Shown here piece after piece: positions 1 through 10,939 of a DNA stretch of 64,000 nucleotides (the first letter of the stretch is position 1; each line of letters starts with the position of its first letter). The translations under genes were made by a program, and so were the position numbers. Source of the DNA: Lumbricus terrestris (taxonomy: Eukaryota; Annelida; Clitellata; Crassiclitellata; Lumbricidae); the NCBI GenBank assembly GCA_949752735.1, contig OX457040.1, forward strand, positions 3,373,225 through 3,437,224. Direction: 5' to 3'. The notes under the pieces were generated by a model. That model was not told the DNA's origin, did not search any database, and was given only the letters and a program-made list of their open reading frames with translations.

Positions 1-187
1 TTTTATGTAAGATTATTATTTTGCTTTACAAAGGTGTTTAATTAAGGACACATTACGCCGTTCAGCGACAACTTGCGGTTAAACTGCAGAACACGTGACC
101 TTACGTTTTTAGACATATTACCAAGCCCCGGAAGTATTCATTTCAAGCGTTTAACGACATTCTATTGTAATTGTAATCGTACATTTT

Positions 188-240
188 TATAGCACCCCTT
201 CAAGAGAGCTCCTCAGAGGCGCTTCCGACCTGACACCAAG
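188..240 (-). repeat. LINE/SINE 3' tail fragment
   Basis: Read on the minus strand this matches the shared 3' tail of the tRNA-SINE and LINE family in this window: GCGCCTCTGAG, then CTTGAAGGGGYGCTATA. Only the tail is present. The rest of 1-840 has an AGGTGT site near 32 and otherwise nothing recognisable. Confidence 0.55.
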
Positions 241-822
241 CCACAATCAAAGAGAATGGTTTTCAAACGCTTGCGAAAAGGGGGCAAAGAAAGACAAAGA
301 AGTTCATTACGGAGATATGACATGAGATTGACGCAAACGAAAACTGTAATCAGTAAACTACTTCTGCAGAATTCGACATTATAACTATCCGAACCCCAGT
401 GATGGCAGTCACAAGATTTCAAGAAGCAGGAGGACGGTCATAATTGTGACGCCGGGGCTCAAAATGCGTCGTTTGTCGCGTACTAAATACTGCACTATTT
501 GCTGAAATAGGCGAGATGGGTCAAAATATGAAATAGCTTATCGATATATGGCGTGTTTTTTTATGATATGCCTATTTTCAGATTCTACAATTATAAATGT
601 TTAATTCAAATATTTAGTGATCAAAAATAATGAATTTTAACGCATGTGGTGTCAAGATTTGCCCAGAAACAATCTCTCAATAAACATGTTTTCAAAGTTA
701 AAATCCGCAATGAACGACCGAGTTGTCATACTCCGGATGGAAAATTTCTTGTATCCGTGTGTTCCACTAAATAAATTTTACCAGTATGGGATTTCATGAT
801 CAATGAAAACTGCGTCACCTGT

Positions 823-1160
823 TTAAATGAGTAAGTTTTGGTCAAAGCTATAAGCATTCATTGATTTACTGACTTGTGGCCCCAGCGAGGCTTTCTCCCG
901 CATCAGCCGCTCCTCTATGGACAGCCTCCAGTCGTCCCTGTCCCGTGCTTTCCGCGTCGCCTCGCCCACGCTTAATCCCATCCTCAGGCAGTCCTCTTCC
1001 ACCACATCCATCCATCGCTTCCTGTGTCTGCCTTTTCTCCTCTTCCCATGCACATATCCCTGCAGCGCCACCTTTGGGTAGCTTCCACTCTACAATCTGG
1101 TGACATGTTCAAAGTACCGCATTCTTCTGATCTGTATCCTCGCTTCATTCATTAACCCTT
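823..1160 (-). pseudogene. Non-LTR retrotransposon RT C-terminal fragment
   Basis: The minus strand encodes a peptide with RIQIRRMRYFEHVTRL near 1100-1150, a stop codon, and then GKRRKGRHRKRWMDVVEED followed by ARDRDDWRL. This basic GRxRKRW block followed by a short DRxxWR block is the usual C-terminus of RTE- or Jockey-like ORF2 proteins. The internal stop and the absence of upstream RT motifs show a 5'-truncated dead copy. It ends in a short AATGAATG-rich stretch near 855. Confidence 0.75.
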
Positions 1161-1823
1161 GACAAAGCTATAATAAGCTAAAAACTCTTTCTTCGGGCCA
1201 AAATCTTAGAACAAAACCTCAGGGTATTAATTTTTGCACAACCTGTGTATATAAATATATACTTTTTTTATTATGCGTGAATGTATTTGGCTTGCCATCT
1301 ACGCAATGTTCTGCATCTGAGAAAAAAACTTGCTAACTTAATCGGTTACAACACGGACGCGTCATATAGCTAGGCAATGTATGCTCTATAATCTATATAT
1401 AATGGTCGACCTCAATGAATTTGCAAGCATAGGATGTCGCTAAAAGCTTCAATCAGCTCCGCGGAATTTTATAAGAAAAACGTAAAAATTATTATTTTAT
1501 TGAAAGGTGACATTAACTGGAGTTAGATTGCAAGTTGTCGCTGAAAAGAGGAAACTGTCGGGAAAAAACACGTTAATTAAACACCAGGTCCTTTCTTAAA
1601 TTATATTGAGGCACCATAATAATAAAAGACGGCACACGGTCGCTATAATTAGTATGGTCTTTACCAGGTATGGCTTCAACTAGCATTGCATTTGACACAA
1701 CATCGACTTAACCACCCTCTAGTCGCAAGATGTCGTCAGAAAACTACTTCTGCTCAACGTTGCAACTGTTCAAGCTCTCGTAATGCCAGTCGCAAGAGCA
1801 TACGAACTAGAGGGCGACCTTAA

Positions 1824-2350
1824 TTAGGGGAATATTTTCTTAATATCAGGCGTCCGAAAACTGTAACGTCGCATCTTACGATGAAGACTCTTTAGTTTTA
1901 ATCGGTCGTCATCAGTAGTTAGACCCCACCAGGCAGGGACAGCGTAGAGGAGGCGCGCTGTTGTTGTAGCTCTGGCAACGTTGTGTAGGGCACTTGGTGG
2001 CAGTTCATGAGCTCTTAGGATGCTCAAGGCGTAGATGGATGAAGACCAAGAACTGAGGACACGACTGACATGCGACGAAGCCCGTTAGTCACTGCTAATG
2101 GTTACACCGAGAACAACCATGCAGTCAACCCTCTCGATGCCTGGTAGTGGATGAGGAAGGACAGCCCCTTTTGAACGAAGGTTGAAAATCATCTCACGCG
2201 ACTTGGTTAGATTAAGCTATAAATGATTCCTGGTAGCCCATATCTCAATTGTAGCAAGCTCAGTCTTCAGAGTTGTTCGCATCGAAGCGGGGATGATGAG
2301 GCAAGTGTAATCGTGTAACCCGCAAACTTCACAAGACGATTAACAAGAGG
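1824..2350 (-). pseudogene. CR1/L2-like LINE reverse transcriptase fragment
   Basis: Reading leftward from about 2345 there is a decayed FADDTYLIIPAS-like box (best seen as LIIPASMRTTLKTELATIE) and NLTKSREMIFNLR. These are followed by IERVDCMVVLGVTISSD, then LPPSALHNVARATTTARLL and YAVPAWWGLTTDDD. The order is that of the palm and thumb of CR1/L2-type RT, ending in the RLLYAxPAWWG block. At least three in-frame stops and a frameshift near the catalytic box make it non-functional. A related RT piece lies at 37755-38130. Confidence 0.8.
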
Positions 2351-2554
2351 CATCGGCCGTAAGATGTCGTTAACCGCTGGCAACTGTGAGAAATTTGGAC
2401 TGGAATTAGACACCTTTAATAGAGTGTATTGCCTCACTATTAATACGTCAGTCGATTGACGTTATCTTATCTTACGTGTTGGGCATGGCTTCGACCGAAA
2501 ATGCTTAAGTTGGTCTTTATGACCATTTAAAGCCATTGGCATTCCAAAAGTGCT

Positions 2555-2640
2555 GTAATATGCCGAATAAATTTATGTCGAAGGCAGCGGCCTCTGTTGT
2601 CATGGGCCCTCGTCAGATCTGGATCCATCCATTGGCATTC
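2555..2640 (-). repeat. Interspersed repeat A copy
   Basis: A copy of a ~95-bp family. Its plus-sense form runs GGATCCGATTTGACCAGGG, TCTATGACAACAGAGGCCG, TTACCCTGGACAGAAATTTG, then CTCGGCATATTACAGCAC. This copy is moderately diverged. Confidence 0.7.
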
Positions 2641-3149
2641 CATTGAAAATGGTAAAAGCACATAGTTTCTGAAAAATACACTTAGCACGCAGGTGAGCAT
2701 TAAGTCGATGCCAGGCCGATGCTGTCACGTGATTTCTGCTGAAGACTCTTTGGGGAAAGGTTTATAAATCTTAGAAAATAACGGTTACGAAGGAAAGTTT
2801 GCTGGAGGCAATGACCTGGCTTGATGTCATGACTTGCTTACATTGCACCGCAGTCCACAATTTATTGTACTCTTGTTTCATGCTTTTTCTCCGCGGCTTC
2901 AAGGTCACTGGACAGCTAAACTCCGTCTAGTTCTATTAAAAAAGGTGGTTGGTCGATGCAATGGACATTACACCAACAAGATGTCGCTGAGCAATAAAAA
3001 AAGTGAATCAAATATTATTTGCAGCGTGGAAATGTTATGTGGCGTCGATTTCTTCGTCTGTGTTGTCGATCGCTAGATGTCGCTAAACATGCAATGTCTT
3101 TAGACTTACACAAACCGCACTGTGGCATTAAACACCTTTAATTTGTCAC

Positions 3150-3405
3150 ACAGGGACGGGCGGTAGAGTAATGGATAGCACGCTGGCGTAGAGAACGAGA
3201 GGTAGGCCTAGTAAGTTCGAGCCCCATTCTTCGGACATGCTGTGTAGGCTGATATTAGCGCCGTGTATTGCAATCTGTCTGTTCTGTTAGTAAAGATTTG
3301 TGTATTCTGTGATCTGCGTTATTGTGAAGTTTTCAAGCTCCATAATTGTACGCTGTCATCGGTTACGTTCTGTCAACCGGATTGTTGAATAAACGAAAAT
3401 TATTT
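3150..3405 (+). mobile_element. tRNA-derived SINE, type 2
   Basis: The 5' part reads like a tRNA: GGGCGGTAGAGTAATGGATAG (A-box-like), then AGTTCGAGCCCC as a B box near 3217. The 3' body ends in GGTTACGTTCTGTCAACCGG and ATTGTTGAATAAACG. The same 3' tail occurs at 29366-29415. No terminator or RT coding is present. It is distinct from the commoner SINE at 22446. Confidence 0.55.
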
Positions 3406-4365
3406 TAAAAATATCATTAAGTATTCTGCAATATCCATCAATAGTTTTGGTCAGTCAGGACAAGGTCTCGAACCTACTGTCGTAAATTTTAGCGATTAGT
3501 TAAGCGATAAATCGTCAAAAATAAAAGAAAATTAATTTTCGCTTCTTCGTTAAATTTTCTGTTGGTTTTCTAAGACCATTCTATTATATTTTTCATGATG
3601 TCGTGCGAGATATAGCAACATAATGAACAAAGATGATGCGGAATATGAGAATATGAAATGATTTTCCATATAACGCAAATGGTTAATGAAAATTATAGGC
3701 TATAAAATAAATTAGCATTGAGTGCCGCGCTGGACAATTAAATAATGTTTAAGAAGTCTCTCATACAGGTGGCGGAGAACCGAAGAGATTGTTCAACATA
3801 GATGTATGGGCTTCCATTTGGCGGCTCTGAAAAAATGACATTGCGATTCAGGAAGAAAAAGAAGATGAAAAAGACGAAGAAGAAGAAGAGACGGAGGAGG
3901 AAAAGCCTCGCCAGTTTGTAATTTATGAAGGTCGCGTCATCGTCCTGGAAGTTATTCAGCGGATCGAATGGATTAAATGCAAATAACATGATCATTAGAA
4001 GAAAGAAACTTACCTCTTAATTAAGACACAAAAACGAACAGTCACATCCAAAATAATTGTAATCAGAGTAAATTGAGACAGCAGCATAAGGACAATGTTT
4101 TCTGGATGATGCAAAGATTACTGTCTTCAGGAACAGAAAACTTTAAACAGATCTAATAATAATTATAAACTTTCAAATTGTCGTCAACGTTTTAGTATAA
4201 CGTTGAGTCGTTAAATTATCTATTCATTCGTTCGTAGCATTTACATAGCGTCATGAAACCTATTCACTCAGAGGCATTCTCTGCGATGGAGCATTTGATA
4301 TCAAGTGTCATTGTGAACGGAATATTTCTTAAGTTGGGAAACGATGTACACGAAGCTGAAAGACG

Positions 4366-4385
4366 CACACCTACACACACCCACA

Positions 4386-4432
<47 letters not shown>

Positions 4433-4470
4433 GCGCGCACGGTACACACACCTCACAGACACATACACAC
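4366..4470. repeat. CA/CG dinucleotide microsatellite
   Basis: An alternating purine-pyrimidine tract: about 20 CA units, then about 10 CG units, then interrupted CA. It produces meaningless THTHTH and RARARA open frames on both strands. Alternating CA/CG tracts can adopt Z-DNA. Confidence 0.95.
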
Positions 4471-4794
4471 ACAACTTGTCGTCAACGGTCTTTGATGTCA
4501 TTAATTATTATGACACGACAAATCTTAGACCTAACAATTGTATAACTTTTAAAGTATATAAATGGCAGCAGAAGTAAAGATTTTTCTATAACGAGACCGC
4601 TCTGTAAAAATTCATCGAACCTGGAAATTGTTTTTACGATGGATATAGTTTTTGATTGCGATTTCACTCAAAGTCGACTCTGGGTGTAGTCTGTTACAGT
4701 TACTGTAGGCCTCTAATAGTTGATGGGCTGAAAGCTATAATTAAAGCGCCTGTGATGTTTTACATAGGTTCAGTTTCTCACGTTTCAAAGGTGT

Positions 4795-5045
4795 CCAAAA
4801 AGATCGCTCAACATAAGAGTTTAAAGACGCTGCTTCATGCTTCGTCGCCTTTTCTGTTGTGGGTCCCGCTATCTGGAATGGCCTCCCACTAACCTTGCGA
4901 CTTATGCATAGGCTAAATTTTCCTGCATTTTCTAAGTATCTCAAATCCTATTTTTTAGCTGTGGCTGAGCTGGGAGCGCCTCTGAGTAGGTTTCTTGAAG
5001 AGGAGCTATATAAATCCTCGAAATGAATGAATGAATAGATGACTG
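4795..5045 (+). pseudogene. LINE ORF2 C-terminus, GPAIWNGLP family
   Basis: One frame from about 4850 reads AFSVVGPAIWNGLPLTLRL, then LNFPAFSKYLKSYFLAVA, then ELGAPLSRFLEEELYKSSK, and stops at a TGA that is itself part of the ATGAATGAATGA tail near 5026. The VGPxxWNxLP block is typical of CR1/L2/Jockey-type ORF2 C-termini. The element has almost no 3' UTR. Upstream sequence is lost or out of frame. The last ~20 codons are the nucleotide segment shared with the SINE tails. Confidence 0.8.
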
Positions 5046-5204
5046 ACATCGCCCCCTCCTTTTGTCAGGTTAAGGAATGGCACTTCCATGGTTAGTGCTG
5101 ATGTCTTGTGGTGGAATTAAACGGTGGATGGATGCAGAATATAACGACATCTTACGGGCACGATGTGAGTTGCTTTCAGAATAAAATATTTTCATCAGTA
5201 TTAA

Positions 5205-5322
5205 ATCGCGTTCACATCGAAGCGCTGATCAATTGCGAGTGAAGGATTTGCCCAAGATGCCTACGCAGCGGATTGAGGATCATTCTAACCTGCAACTATC
5301 CACTACACCACCGCGCCCCACA
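5205..5322 (-). mobile_element. tRNA-derived SINE, type 1, 5' part
   Basis: On the minus strand: GGGGCGCGGTGGTGTAGTGG (A box), a decayed B box, then CTTGGGCAAATCCTTCACTC and AGCGCTTCGATGTGAA. This is the 5' two thirds of the SINE at 22446; the 3' tail is missing. Confidence 0.75.
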
Positions 5323-5785
5323 AATAATACTAATAATATTCTAACTTTTTATAGAAAACTCAATGGGAATAGAAGTAAATAGTTTTCTCCTGTGTCGAGA
5401 CTGCTCTGCTCAAATTCATCCAACATAATATAAATGGCTTTAATAATGACCAGGATACAGACTGACATATTCAACGGGATAGCTGCATGGCGGGGTTAAA
5501 CGGTGGATGGATGCAGATTTTTACGACATCTTACGGAATCAATGCATTGCTGTCTGTAGAAATTATTTTGATCAATTCTGAACACTTGTTTTTTATATCT
5601 CCCATAATTAAAATCATCATTTTATTCACACTACCATATCCTTACCTCCGCCATCTATTGCCTACACTTATCTCCCATCTACTTCCAATTCTCCCTTTTT
5701 TCCCCACTCTGCTTTACATCATCTCCATCCTTACCCTATTCTATTCGAGTGCCTCAATATTATTGTGATATGAAGGTGAATCTAT

Positions 5786-5985
5786 NNNNNNNNNNNNNNN
5801 NNNNNNNNNNNNNNNNNNNNNNNNNNNNNNNNNNNNNNNNNNNNNNNNNNNNNNNNNNNNNNNNNNNNNNNNNNNNNNNNNNNNNNNNNNNNNNNNNNNN
5901 NNNNNNNNNNNNNNNNNNNNNNNNNNNNNNNNNNNNNNNNNNNNNNNNNNNNNNNNNNNNNNNNNNNNNNNNNNNNNNNNNNNNN
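5786..5985. other. Assembly gap (200 N)
   Basis: Exactly 200 N bases, a typical scaffold spacer of unknown true length. It abuts the left end of the transposon beginning at 5986. Confidence 0.99.
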
Positions 5986-6427
5986 TCATATTTGCACTCT
6001 GGAGTAGGCTGGAGCTTAAGAATTTAAAAAAATAAAAATTTTAATATGTGAAAGTCGTACCCCCCAAATCTGTTCCTTATTATACAGAAACACTGTGAAA
6101 AAAGTTTGAGCAATAAATTCGTATGTTTAGAGGTAGCTCAAGTCCCTAAGATATTACGAAAACGACGAAAATTCTGCGAACTACGTCGGGTATTTATTTT
6201 AAACTGAACACAATATTTACTTTTGAACAAAAACACACTGCTCATATATTCTTTGACAGAGTACATCAGATTCTATAGCAAAAGTCTCACAAAGTCCTGC
6301 AAACTCATGGTTCTCTTGTTTTCATGGCAACCCGGACAGAGTCTGTTTCCTGCTATCAGAGTAAGCTTACATTTTACAATGGCCTCGACAACTTGCAGCA
6401 GGAACTGCAGCTGTGTTTCATCACGGG

Positions 6428-7785
6428 TTAACTGTACTCCTGAATGAGCGCCACTCCACGTTCAGCATGGTCATTGACAACTTTCAGAGACTCCACTGTT
6501 TCTGTAGCCTGCTTGTAGTCGTCTCTGTCTTCCCACAAATCCGGATCAACTGCGAGAAATCCGTATGGAAGTTCCAGCATTTGGAGCAGTGTCATTGACT
6601 GGGCTGTGACAAAATCTTCCAAGTTCTTGTCCTTGAAGGAATCCAGAGCAATTGTGATTCGCTGGGAATGGTCCTTATCTCGGCTTGCTCTATTTTGCAT
6701 GGCACTCACCATCAGTCTCTTCGTTGATGAACTGACTCGACGGTCGAAGAAAGCCAGGCTCACCAGTTCCTGTGACATGTACCACAAGTGATTCGAAGAC
6801 TTGTGCTATGTTGCCTTTGAGATGGCTGAATGGATTGATGAGTAATCGAGCAGTAAGTTCAGCAGCAGCAGCAGGTCATTGTAAGGAGCACGTGATGCTT
6901 GAGGTGCGGAGATCCAAGCTTTCAGGTAGACACTACTGCGGACACACATACATCCCGTAATCCTCTCTCTTATGCAGTAGTCAGTTTGAATTGAGCCTTA
7001 AACATCCAGATTTTGAGACTGTATATGACTTTGGACATCCATCGGGCATGGTGCATTGCTCCGGGTGATATGAATCGCACTCCTGTGGCTGGAGCAGCAC
7101 CAAGAAAGACAATTGCAAGTCCCAAGAATTCTTTATAATCATTTCTTGGATGACTCTGCTGAAGCTGCTTGTTGGCATACTCGATTGTGTCTTGCTTTAT
7201 GTCTTCCACTAGAGCTGCCACGTCATGAGCTGAAATCCCTGTTTCACACTTGGCCGTGTCTATGAGTCCCAATATTCCTGGAAGAGTTTGAAGAGTGCGA
7301 CATGCGGAGAAGATGTGGTGGGCCCCAAGCACACTTTGAACACTGCACCAATTATCAATTTCATAATGTGATGCCTGCAAGCCAGTGACAAGAGCTCCTT
7401 CTCAAAAGCAACCTAGAAGTGGCTTGCCTCTGACGATGCTATATAAATTGTCTGAATTACATTACATTACATTACATTACATTCTCAAGCTTCTTCTCTA
7501 AGAGGACACAGGCACCAGCGATCCGACCAGTGTTTGAGCTGGTCGTATCAAAACACATAGCTCGGATGCTGTCGGCTATGCCCCAGTCTTCAATGGCTCC
7601 AAAGACAGCAGCAGCTTGAGCCTCGCCTGTTCCAGATGGAAGCTTGGCAACTGTGAGTAGCTGAGAAAGTCCTTTCAATTAAACCAATACTGGCAGGCGA
7701 TCGACCTTCTCTTTTCCAGTTAGATCAGGGATCAGCTTGCCGTCCCAGTGAACAACAAGTCGAGTGTTACCCTGAAACTCTGTTT
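6428..7785 (-). pseudogene. Broken transposase-like gene
   Basis: Reading leftward, the pieces are LVVHWDGKLIPDLTGKEK and VDRLPVLV with a stop; KLPSGTGEAQAAAVFGAIE; AMCFDTTSSNTGRIAGACV; a gap; a 136-residue piece at 7380-6970 containing HHIFSACRTLQTLPG and GAMHHARWMSK; and a 119-residue piece at 6787-6428 ending VVNDHAERGVALIQEYS. From memory this matches a repetitive invertebrate protein family with an RNase H-like, hAT-resembling layout (D in CFDTTSSNT). An (ATTAC)n insertion with a deletion near 7381-7490, a stop near 7680 and further frame breaks make it dead. It lies between inverted repeats, so it is read as the element's own transposase. Confidence 0.65.
7452..7488. repeat. (ATTAC)n microsatellite
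   Basis: Six pentanucleotide units interrupt the transposase-like frame at a point where conserved sequence is also missing. It probably marks a deletion or expansion site. Confidence 0.9.
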
Positions 7786-8242
7786 TTAAATTTACTGATC
7801 TCTGAGCTCGGTGTTCTACTCTGTTTCAATTTACTTAGCTCTACATATTTGGTTATTTATTTATCATGAGAATTAATTAAGAAATAAAACGCTAGTTTCA
7901 GTAGTATCCGAAATAAAAAGGCTGCCACAGCTCTGGTATCAGAAACTTCACCATCATTGAGCTACCCCTAAATATTGTTCAATTGTGCTGATATTTTGCC
8001 AGAATTTTTATTTCATATACAGGAAAAAACTGAGGGGGTACGAAGATCATATTTCACAAATAAAAAAATAAGCTCCAGCCTACTCTGGAGCTCCCAGACA
8101 ATTTTTGTAAATTAACAATCGATGTCTATTATACTAATATTTAACTTTTAATAAAAGGTGTTTAATTACATTGAAATGAAACGCAGACATTCCATTATTC
8201 AACGATATGACAAAATTGATGAGTCATTGACAGTATGGATGT

Positions 8243-8400
8243 ATGTGCACTTATTTTAGCGCCCATTCCAGATTCTACTCAGAAGCGTTCCCGACTAAAG
8301 CGGGGGACACTGAATCGGAGTTTCACTCCGAAGCGCTGAGCCATAATATTGCGAGTAAATGACTTGCGAAGGTTCCTACAATGCGGGCTACACAGGCGAA
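8243..8400 (-). mobile_element. tRNA-derived SINE, type 1, 3' part
   Basis: On the minus strand: AGCGCTTCGGAGTGAAACTC, CGATTCAGTGTCC, GGGAACGCTTCTGAGTAG and GCGCTAAAATAAGTGCACATAC. This is the 3' half of the SINE at 22446, moderately diverged. The 5' tRNA-like part is decayed. From 8400 to 9180 I see no recognisable gene or element end. Confidence 0.7.
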
Positions 8401-9180
8401 CAGAGCGTTTGAGCAAATTGCTTTTAAGCAAGTAAGTACTTTCTTTATTACTCCAATAATTTGCAAACGCACAATTGAACACAGAGACTTCATTATTATA
8501 CATCAAAATTATAATTGGTAATAGAACGTGCAATTAAAATCGCACATTGAATAAAATTGCTACAACCTTGCCTTAAAGATAAGATGACTAATTAGACTCG
8601 ATCTCCTACTAATCTAGTACTGCTCATTGGTTGGGATCATGGAAGAGCAAAGGAAGGTTTTGAGCGGGAGATGGAATAGTTAGCCTATGAAAGTGCATCA
8701 GAGTAAACAGAGGCGACTCTACTCAGGCACAACGCTGGAAGACCATCGCATTCGTATATACACCGTTTGATGCAAGCGATCCAGGAGATCGAAAACCTGA
8801 TAGCAGCGATGCTGTACTGCCATCGGTTGCGGCGTGATGCTTATTGAAGTTGAGTTGGGGAGACGGGGGGCTATATGTTACAGGGGTTAAAGCTACAACA
8901 ATTATAATATATTTGGTGTTTACTTTTTTGTAGTTTTTATCTATGTTCTAGCGCATGTACACAATTCGCCTGCAACATATAGTCCCGGTCTTCCCTACCC
9001 AATGCCGATTCCAGGGTAGGTCCCTGTACGTGCATTGTTGATCACGCCGAGTCATCGCCATAATTCTTATATACCCCGATGGGTCAATGTCCTCGAAATG
9101 TCTCGCTGTAATCCACTTTCAACGACGGCAAGCGGTAATGAGATGTCCTTAAGCATGTAGTCTAATGTGTAGTGTGCGAG

Positions 9181-10511
9181 TAGACCTGGGAGTGACTTTG
9201 GTCAGCTAATCTGACCCCACTTGACCCTAAAGTGACTTGAGGTCGACTTGAAGTCGACTTCTCGGCGTCAAAACGACTTGACCCGACTTGGAAGAAAAAC
9301 AACCGACTTTCGACTTGAAGTCGACTTCTGATATGGTACTAGGCCTATAGCCATTAGCCTAGGTCTACGTACGGCTACTAATGCAAGAATTAAGTCAAGC
9401 CAATTTTCCTGCAAGCATTAATTTCATTAATTTTAGGCCTACAAATGAGGCCTCAACACGTAATTGATGCATGAATTTGTTAAAGTGTTATTAAGCCCTT
9501 TTCAAGCTGTTTGTGTTTCAGTTTGAATAGTTTTGTGATGCTTTGGGCCATCTAGCCTAGTAACCTAGACAATGCGACGGCAAATTATTAGGCCTATGAA
9601 TTTTAGCTTGTCCATTGTCTGTGATTATTCAGATTGCACTCATCATTATTATTTTTTAATATTAATATTAAATAAATTTGTAAAAAGCGCAAGGTCTAGG
9701 ATAAAATAGCGGACCGCGGACTGCATGGTTTCTGAATGGCGTGTTATGATAAGCCTAGGCTAATTTGCAATTCTGTCTTCATAATTATTTCGCCACTAAC
9801 ATCATTTCGCAACTTAGCATATTATAGCATTGCAAGCGCAATTCCTACAGTAGGCTACTACAGCTACTAGGCCTATACTCACTGACAGTAAAGTCTTTCT
9901 TTGTCCAATTGGCCCTACAATATATAGTTTTCCGTCTGCAGACAACTCCAGATGCAACGCTCCAAAGAAGCGCCAAACTATCGATTTATTATAGGCCTTG
10001 TCTATAGGGCCTAGATCCAGCTTTCTTTGCGCCGAATTCACTGACCACTAGAAGTTCACTGATTGCTTGATAAGCACACGTGCTAATATTTTAGTAACAT
10101 TTTGTTTGACCACTTTAATTAAGCGCATGCCTAAGCGTGACGTTAAAGCATAAAATTATACAAATTATATGAATAGATCGGCAGACGGCAGTCTGCACGA
10201 TAGCCTACCGGCAAAAATAATCAGTAGCCTAGCCTAAGTCTGTTTAGCAAAGGCCTCATTCATTCTTGTAAACACATTCTAGGCAACAAAAGCTGCTTAA
10301 ATGTTGTCACAATCATTGGTTTGAAGTGACAAATTTAACTATGTTTGTGTCTGAAGTCGGTTTAAGTCGACTTGAGGTAAAAACAACTTCAAGTGACTTC
10401 TATCTACAAAATTCGACTTGGGGTCAGTTGCGGTGAGCAGAAACGACTCGACCCGACTTGGGATGACCAAGTCGACTGGGGTCGACTTATTGGGGTCGAC
10501 TCCCAGGTCTA
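9181..10511. mobile_element. hAT-type MITE with 8-bp TSD
   Basis: The ends are TAGACCTGGGAGT (9181) and its inverse ACTCCCAGGTCTA (ending 10511). The flanks carry a perfect 8-bp direct repeat TGTGCGAG at 9173-9180 and 10512-10519. Both subterminal regions are packed with GTCGACTT/AAGTCGAC words, probable transposase-binding repeats. At 1331 bp with only short frames it is non-autonomous. The 8-bp duplication and TAG start fit hAT. Confidence 0.88.
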
Positions 10512-10529
10512 TGTGCGAGAGATATACCA

Positions 10530-10622
10530 AAGCCTAACCAAGAACACACATATAAAAGCTGTTAGTATGCCAAAACAAATTTATGTCCAGGGTAACGACC
10601 TCTGGTCAAATCTGGATCCTCC
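10530..10622 (-). repeat. Interspersed repeat A copy
   Basis: A diverged copy read on the minus strand (ATTTGACCAGAGGTCGTTACC, then CTGGACATAAATTTG). See 28300-28410 for a better copy. Confidence 0.6.
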
Positions 10623-10939
10623 TCCCCCTATAATTATATAAAGCAATAATTGTTACCTACCAGCTAAGTATATATACATATAATTGTATACATTATATGT
10701 TGTGTATATATTTAACATTACACAATGTGCGTGTGTTTATAATTATATGGTATATAATGCTACAGGACAACGCATGCAAAAATTTAATGACAAAGATAAG
10801 CAATGGGGCTATCTATGGATCGTCACATTCACACACCTTTCTTCTGTGTAATCACCGTTGCAATAAGGGACCCTGAAGTTTCGCCGTCAATGACAGTCAT
10901 GTAGGCACTGCTTCCAGGCTTATCATTATTCAACACTGT

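Larger units (their letters stand above)
5986..8095. mobile_element. Degenerate TIR DNA transposon
   Basis: The left end carries CTGGAGTAGGCTGGAGCTTA just after the gap. The right end at about 8070-8092 carries the inverse, TAAGCTCCAGCCTACTC. Inside the ends both sides continue AT-rich and then show GTACCCCC (6058; inverted at 8036), so the diverged inverted repeat is about 80 bp or more. A broken transposase-like frame lies between on the minus strand. The left terminus may extend into the N gap, so no target duplication can be read. Superfamily is uncertain. Confidence 0.7.

Noticed and set aside
5741..6027. Open frames across the N run
   Set aside because: They consist almost wholly of unknown bases.
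8690..8870. GC-richer stretch with coding-like frames
   Set aside because: No frame gives a recognisable motif; left unassigned.
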